DNA of 64,000 bases from Massilia norwichensis (GTDB lineage: Bacteria > Pseudomonadota > Gammaproteobacteria > Burkholderiales > Burkholderiaceae_D): the NCBI RefSeq assembly GCF_024753245.1, contig NZ_JANUGX010000022.1, positions 1 through 64,000 on the forward strand, read 5' to 3'. The position numbers and the translations under genes were made by a program. Below, one piece after another: positions 60,014-64,000 of this stretch. A model generated the notes under the pieces. That model did no database searches. It worked only from the letters and a program-made list of their open reading frames with translations, and had not been told where the DNA came from. The stretch's first letter is position 1. The number at the start of each line of letters is the position of its first letter.

Positions 60014-61699
60014 ATGAACATATTTTTGGGAAAACACACACGCCTTTTCGGTTTTGGCTGCGTGTGCATTTTTACCCTGCTGTTATGGGCAATTCCTTTG
60101 CTCACTCACAGCCTTGGCCACCAAGGCGACATTGCAGTTCACCTGCGCTGGGCCGACCAGTTTTCGGACGCCATCAAGGAAGGCTGGCTTTTGCCGCGCT
60201 GGGCACATGCTTCGCGCAGCGGGTTGGGCGATCCAGCCTTCCTGTTTTATCAGCCATTGTTCTATTACGTGACGACTGGCTTTGCACTGCTGGGGCTGCA
60301 GCCGGAAAAAGCCCTGATCTGCGCTGCCGCTGTTCCCTACCTACTGCTGGGCGGCGTGGTGTACGGCGTCGTGCTGCGGCGTTACCCTTCGCACCACGCG
60401 CTCTTCAGCACGATGTTTGTCATAGCGTGCCCGTTGCTTTATTTTCTCTCTACTTCCCTGGCCGGCTTTCCCTGGTCGCTCAGTATTCCTTTCTGCCTCC
60501 TTTTCGCCATCGAAAGCACACGCGACCGCCCTCGCCCATACATACTGGCGCCGCTGCTCTGCCTGATCTGTTTGAGCCACCTGCTGAGTGGCTTGATGAC
60601 GCTGATAAGTACCGCGTTAGCGCGTCTGCTGTTTGCCTTTCCTCGTCGGGACACGTTCCGCGGTCACGTTTTATGGGCAGCGGGAATTATCCTTGGACTG
60701 GCCCTAAGCGCCTTTTTCCTATATCCCGCGTTGACGCAAATGCATTTGATTACGCCCAGTGGCTGGACCGAGGGTAACGGTTTCGACTGGAGAAGACGAT
60801 TCATCTTTCCCATCTTTACCTCCATCCATTGGTTCGCAATCCAGTGGCCCTTTTCCCTGCTCACAATGGGCACGGTAATACTGGCGCTGGGTCCTGGCAA
60901 GAACCAGGCACTGACACCGATGGGCACTCTAGCACGCCGTCTTGCCATCATTGGCGCCGCTGCCATGCTGTTCAGCACCGAACTGGCGTATCCGCTTTAT
61001 GCAGTGCTATCACCGCTGCAAAAGATTCAGTTTCCCTACCGCTTCATCTTCCTGGCCTGCATTTTAGCTAACCTGGCCCTCGCGATTCACCTCGCTGAAA
61101 GAGGATGGTCGCGCTGGAGCCGAACGGCACGTGCAATGATTATCGTCCTGGTTGCAGCGCAGTGTGCGCAGAGCGCCTACCTGCAGTGGAGCTTGGTACG
61201 CCATGGCGAACGCCTGCCGGCCCGGTCCGAGTTCATGCGCGGCGAATTCGGACAGCCTGAATATGTTCCGGCGGTCCGTGGACCGCGATGGAAAACTTAT
61301 GTCGATAACGGCAAGCTGGCAGGAGAATGCCGAGACCTGGCCATCGCATGCAAGGATGTTCGCCACCGCAGTCATGCGCTATCGGCGACTGTCGATGCGT
61401 CGCACGCTGTTGCGGTCCGTATGCCCGTGTTCGCGGTGCAGGGCTGGCGAGTAACGGTGGACGGCTTGCCGCAACCCTTGGTGGTGGATCCAGATACCGG
61501 CCTGGCACTGGTACAGGTAGCCAGCGGCCACCACCTGGTAGCGCTGCACTGGGCCGGCTTACCTGCCGAGACGACCGGGCGTGCCATCAGTCTGGCGGGG
61601 CTGATCATACTGCTGGTCTTGCTGGCGGCCCGCCAGCGTAGCGGCCGTCAGCGCGCCAGTGATGCCGCCCTCGATCATCTTGGGCCACAGGCACGATGA
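60014..61699 (+). CDS. multi-pass membrane protein, GT-C/PTPS-related type (copy 2)
   Basis: A 561-residue paralogue of the previous gene, aligned over its whole length: VHLRWADQFSDAIKEGWLLPRWAHA, GLGDPAFLFYQPLFYY, CLICLSHLLSGLMTLI, ARRLAIIGAAAMLFSTELAYPLYA, FPYRFIF, EFGQPEYVPAVRGPRW and PVFAVQGWRVTVDGLPQPLVVDPDTGLALV. The same GT-C-like role is expected. The two copies are 13 bases apart, a tandem duplication that has diverged. It is the last gene of the cassette. Confidence 0.8.
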   Translation: MNIFLGKHTRLFGFGCVCIFTLLLWAIPLLTHSLGHQGDIAVHLRWADQFSDAIKEGWLLPRWAHASRSGLGDPAFLFYQPLFYYVTTGFALLGLQPEKALICAAAVPYLLLGGVVYGVVLRRYPSHHALFSTMFVIACPLLYFLSTSLAGFPWSLSIPFCLLFAIESTRDRPRPYILAPLLCLICLSHLLSGLMTLISTALARLLFAFPRRDTFRGHVLWAAGIILGLALSAFFLYPALTQMHLITPSGWTEGNGFDWRRRFIFPIFTSIHWFAIQWPFSLLTMGTVILALGPGKNQALTPMGTLARRLAIIGAAAMLFSTELAYPLYAVLSPLQKIQFPYRFIFLACILANLALAIHLAERGWSRWSRTARAMIIVLVAAQCAQSAYLQWSLVRHGERLPARSEFMRGEFGQPEYVPAVRGPRWKTYVDNGKLAGECRDLAIACKDVRHRSHALSATVDASHAVAVRMPVFAVQGWRVTVDGLPQPLVVDPDTGLALVQVASGHHLVALHWAGLPAETTGRAISLAGLIILLVLLAARQRSGRQRASDAALDHLGPQAR

Positions 61700-61727
61700 C
61701 ACGATCATCTCGAACCGGGCGTATCGC

Positions 61728-61774
61728 AAAAGGCAGGGGGTTCGCGTCGCACACGCGTTTCCGATGCCTGCCTG
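61728..61774 (-). terminator. probable terminator of the M13 peptidase gene
   Basis: On the minus strand AGGCAG pairs with CTGCCT around an inner CGCGT/ACGCG stem, followed by TTTTG. It lies 20 bases after the peptidase stop. It is weaker than the others in the window and could also face the end of the convergent membrane-protein gene. Confidence 0.5.
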
Positions 61775-61795
61775 TCGCCTACGAAGATGCCCTTG

Positions 61796-63880
61796 TCACC
61801 AGATGATCACCCGCTCCTTCGGCGCCAGATACATCCCATCCCCCGGCTTGACCCCGAACGCCTCATAAAAACCCGGCTGGTTGCGCAGCGTGCCGTTGGC
61901 GCGGAACTGGTCCGGCGAGTGCGGATCGGTTTTGACCTGCACGATCTGCTGCGGTTCGCGCATCTTCGAACGCCATACCTGGCCGAAGCCCATGTACAGG
62001 CGCTGCTCACCGGTGAGGCCGTCGATGACCGGCGCCTTCTTCCCCTTCAACGAGATCTTGTAGGCTTTATAGGCGATTGCCAGGCCGGCGTTGTCGGCGA
62101 TGTTCTCGCCCAGCGTCAGCTCGCCGTTCACACGGTAGCCCTTCAGGGGTTCGAAGGCGTTGTACTGCTTGACCAGCATCGCGGTCTTCGCCTTGAAGTT
62201 CTTGTGATCGGCCGAGGTCCACCAGTCGCGCAGGTTGCCGTCGCCGTCGTATTGCGCGCCCTGGTCGTCGAAGCCGTGGCTGATCTCGTGGCCGATCACC
62301 GCGCCGATCGCGCCATAGTTCGCGGCATCGTCGGCATTCGCGTCGAAGAACGGCGGCTGCAGGATCGCGGCCGGGAACACGATCTCGTTCAGCTCCGGGT
62401 TGTAGTAGGCATTCACCGTTTGCGGCGTCATGCCCCACTCGTCGCGGTCGATCGGCTTGCCGAGTTTGTTCAGCTCACGCTCGGCTTCGACCACTTTCGA
62501 ACGCATCACGTTGCCAACCAGGTCGTCGCGCTTGACCACCAGCTTCGAATAATCCTTCCACTTGTTCGGGTAGCCGACCTTGGGCGTGAATTTGGCCAGC
62601 TTGGCCTGCGCTTCCTTTTTGGTTTTCGGGCTCATCCAGTCGAGCTTGTCGATCGACTGTTTATAGGCCACCAGCAGGTTCTTCACCAGTGCTTCCATAC
62701 GCGCTTTGCGCTCGGGTGGGAAGTACTGCGCCACATAGAGCTTGCCCAAGGCCTCACCCTGCGCACGCTCGACCGCGCCGACGCCGCGTTTCCAGCGCGG
62801 CTCCATCTCCGGCGTGCCGGACAGGGTCTTGCCGTAGAAGTCGAAACGCTCGTCGGCGAAATTCTTCGACAGGTAGCCGGCATAGGCATCCAGCAGGTGC
62901 ATCGAGAGATAGGTCTTCCAGGTATCCAGCGAGGTCTTGTTCGCGACCTCGACGAAGGCCTTCAGGTAACTCGGCTGGCCGACGATCAGGTGGCTGGTCT
63001 TGCCGGCCAGGCCGGCGGCCTCCAGCCAAGCTTGCCAGTCGAAGCCCGGCGCCAGCTTGTCCAGGTCGGCCAGGGCGACCTTGTTGTAGGCCTTGATCGG
63101 ATCGCGCAGCTCGACCTTGGTCCACTGCAGCTTCGCGAGCTCGGTCTCGAAGCCGACGATGGAGCGGGCGTCGAACACCGCGCGCGGGTTGCCGGCCAGC
63201 GTCAGCATGCGCTCGACGTGCCGTTCGTACCTGGCCTTGGCATCGGCCAGCTTTTCATCGTCTTCCTTCAGGTAGTAGTCGCGGTCCGGCATCGCCAGGC
63301 CGCCTTGCACGATGTCGGCGATGTACTTGGTCGAGTCCTTGTTGTCCTGGTGAATATAGAAGTCGAAGGGCAGGTTCACGCCGATCTTGCCGAGGTGGGC
63401 CAGCAGCGCCGGCAGCCCGGCCTTGTCCTTCAGGGCGGCGATGCGGTCGAGCTCTCCCTGCAGCGGCGCGATGCCGAGCTGCTCGAGCCGCGCCTCGTCC
63501 ATGAAGCTGGCGTAGTAGTCGCCGATGCGCCTGGCGTCGGCATCGCGGGCGCCATCGGCGGTCGCGGCTTTTTCGATCAGGCCGCGCAGTTCGGTCAGCG
63601 AATTCTCGTACAACTGGTCGAAGGAACCCCAGCTGGACTGGTCGGCCGGGATCTCCACGGTCTGCAGCCACTTGCCGTTCAGGTGCCGGTAAAAATCGTT
63701 CTGCGGACGCACCGACGGGTCGATGTACTGGGTCGCGATGCCGCTGGCGAGCAGGGGGCGCGCCGCCGCCGGTGCGGTTTTGGCGGTTCTGACGGCTTTG
63801 CTGCCTTCCGCGTGGGCGAAGCCGGCGGCCAGCACCAGGCTCAGGGCACTCAACAGGATGCGGTTTGCACGGCGTTTCAT
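61796..63880 (-). CDS. M13 family zinc metallopeptidase (PepO/neprilysin-like)
   Basis: A 694-residue exported endopeptidase. A signal peptide covers about residues 1-24. The M13 N-terminal domain follows (VRPQNDFYRHLNGKW), then the catalytic part: NAYYNPELNEIVFPAAILQPPFF, zinc motif HEISH (His531, His535) and GENIAD with the third ligand Glu592. It ends RVIIW, the common C-terminal Trp. Length fits the family. The ATG at 63880 has GAAGGGAC upstream. It cleaves small exported peptides; a link to the EPS locus is not shown by sequence. It stands alone between terminators. Confidence 0.95.
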   Translation of the reverse strand: MKRRANRILLSALSLVLAAGFAHAEGSKAVRTAKTAPAAARPLLASGIATQYIDPSVRPQNDFYRHLNGKWLQTVEIPADQSSWGSFDQLYENSLTELRGLIEKAATADGARDADARRIGDYYASFMDEARLEQLGIAPLQGELDRIAALKDKAGLPALLAHLGKIGVNLPFDFYIHQDNKDSTKYIADIVQGGLAMPDRDYYLKEDDEKLADAKARYERHVERMLTLAGNPRAVFDARSIVGFETELAKLQWTKVELRDPIKAYNKVALADLDKLAPGFDWQAWLEAAGLAGKTSHLIVGQPSYLKAFVEVANKTSLDTWKTYLSMHLLDAYAGYLSKNFADERFDFYGKTLSGTPEMEPRWKRGVGAVERAQGEALGKLYVAQYFPPERKARMEALVKNLLVAYKQSIDKLDWMSPKTKKEAQAKLAKFTPKVGYPNKWKDYSKLVVKRDDLVGNVMRSKVVEAERELNKLGKPIDRDEWGMTPQTVNAYYNPELNEIVFPAAILQPPFFDANADDAANYGAIGAVIGHEISHGFDDQGAQYDGDGNLRDWWTSADHKNFKAKTAMLVKQYNAFEPLKGYRVNGELTLGENIADNAGLAIAYKAYKISLKGKKAPVIDGLTGEQRLYMGFGQVWRSKMREPQQIVQVKTDPHSPDQFRANGTLRNQPGFYEAFGVKPGDGMYLAPKERVIIW

Positions 63881-63927
63881 GACAGGACAGTCCCTTCGGT
63901 TGTGGTTATTGACTTATTGTAGCGTCA

Positions 63928-63957
63928 ATAAAAAAGGCCGCGGCATGCCGCGGCCTT
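63928..63957 (-). terminator. rho-independent terminator of an upstream gene outside the window
   Basis: AAGGCCGCGG and CCGCGGCCTT pair perfectly around CATG, followed on the minus strand by TTTTTT. It ends a minus-strand gene whose body lies beyond position 64000; only its last few codons can be inside 63958-64000, and the frame cannot be fixed. Confidence 0.9.
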
Positions 63958-64000
63958 CACCTCACGAAAGCAAGGGAATTACCGGATACTCATCACCAGA

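Noticed and set aside
61787..63922. 711-codon plus-strand frame opposite the M13 peptidase
   Set aside because: The minus-strand frame has signal peptide, HEISH and GENIAD motifs; the plus frame has none.
1..64000. CRISPR array, insertion sequence or prophage
   Set aside because: No regularly spaced repeats, transposase or phage structural genes were seen; the tRNA-Arg is not flanked by an integrase.

Overview
The window looks like the chromosome of a high-GC betaproteobacterium, most likely Massilia or a close relative in the Oxalobacteraceae. That placement is inference from codon usage, from the PEP-CTERM/exosortase A gene set and from the PrsK/PrsR regulators; no rRNA or other marker gene is present. 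About 50 kb is an exopolysaccharide (EPS) locus of the exosortase A (XrtA) type. I see no transposase, phage gene or CRISPR array.

Layout. 0-6.6 kb (minus strand): a PEP-CTERM surface protein, then a compact operon of an exported Cys-containing protein, a PqqD-like protein, an HprK-related kinase, a nucleotidyltransferase, a GAF protein and a flavoprotein oxidase. 6.7-8.2 kb (minus): outer-membrane polysaccharide export lipoprotein and a trypsin-like protease. 8.5-27.7 kb (plus): a tightly overlapping XrtA operon with chain-length protein, tyrosine kinase, outer-membrane barrel, ATPase, deacetylases, FemAB protein, four glycosyltransferases, exosortase-EpsI fusion, amidotransferase and O-antigen-ligase-like protein. 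27.7-34.2 kb (plus): a variable cassette with A/T-richer codons (glycosyltransferase, flippase, ATP-grasp, aminotransferase-like and alpha-toroid proteins). 34.2-41.3 kb: a divergent acyl-ligase/decarboxylase and aminotransferase/acyltransferase/ACP/two-hydrolase module. 41.3-50.1 kb (minus): UDP-sugar dehydrogenase, epimerase, initiating sugar-phosphate transferase, PrsK, PrsR and a beta-helix protein. 50.5-61.7 kb (plus): a glycosyltransferase-like gene, tRNA-Arg(CCG) on the minus strand, a diheme cytochrome, two large exported proteins that may act on polysaccharide, and a GtrA/GT2/membrane-protein cassette. 61.8-63.9 kb (minus): an M13 metallopeptidase.

How it fits together. The dehydrogenase and epimerase would make an N-acetylhexosaminuronate nucleotide sugar. 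The EpsB-type transferase starts the lipid-linked unit, the glycosyltransferases extend it, the Wzx-like protein flips it, the ligase/polymerase-like protein joins units, and chain-length protein, kinase, barrel and export lipoprotein carry the polymer out. Deacetylases, FemAB proteins, formyltransferase and the ATP-grasp/aminotransferase pair would decorate it. Exosortase A processes PEP-CTERM proteins, of which only one lies in the window. PrsK/PrsR is a sigma-54-dependent two-component system, and two near-perfect sigma-54 promoters occur in front of the PEP-CTERM gene and in front of the operon at 6476.

The most unusual part is 3592-6551: an HprK-like kinase, a PqqD-like peptide-binding protein and a nucleotidyltransferase, the same trio that accompanies phosphorylated lasso peptides in Bacillales, here downstream of a small exported protein and under a sigma-54 promoter. 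It may be a peptide/protein modification system tied to EPS regulation.
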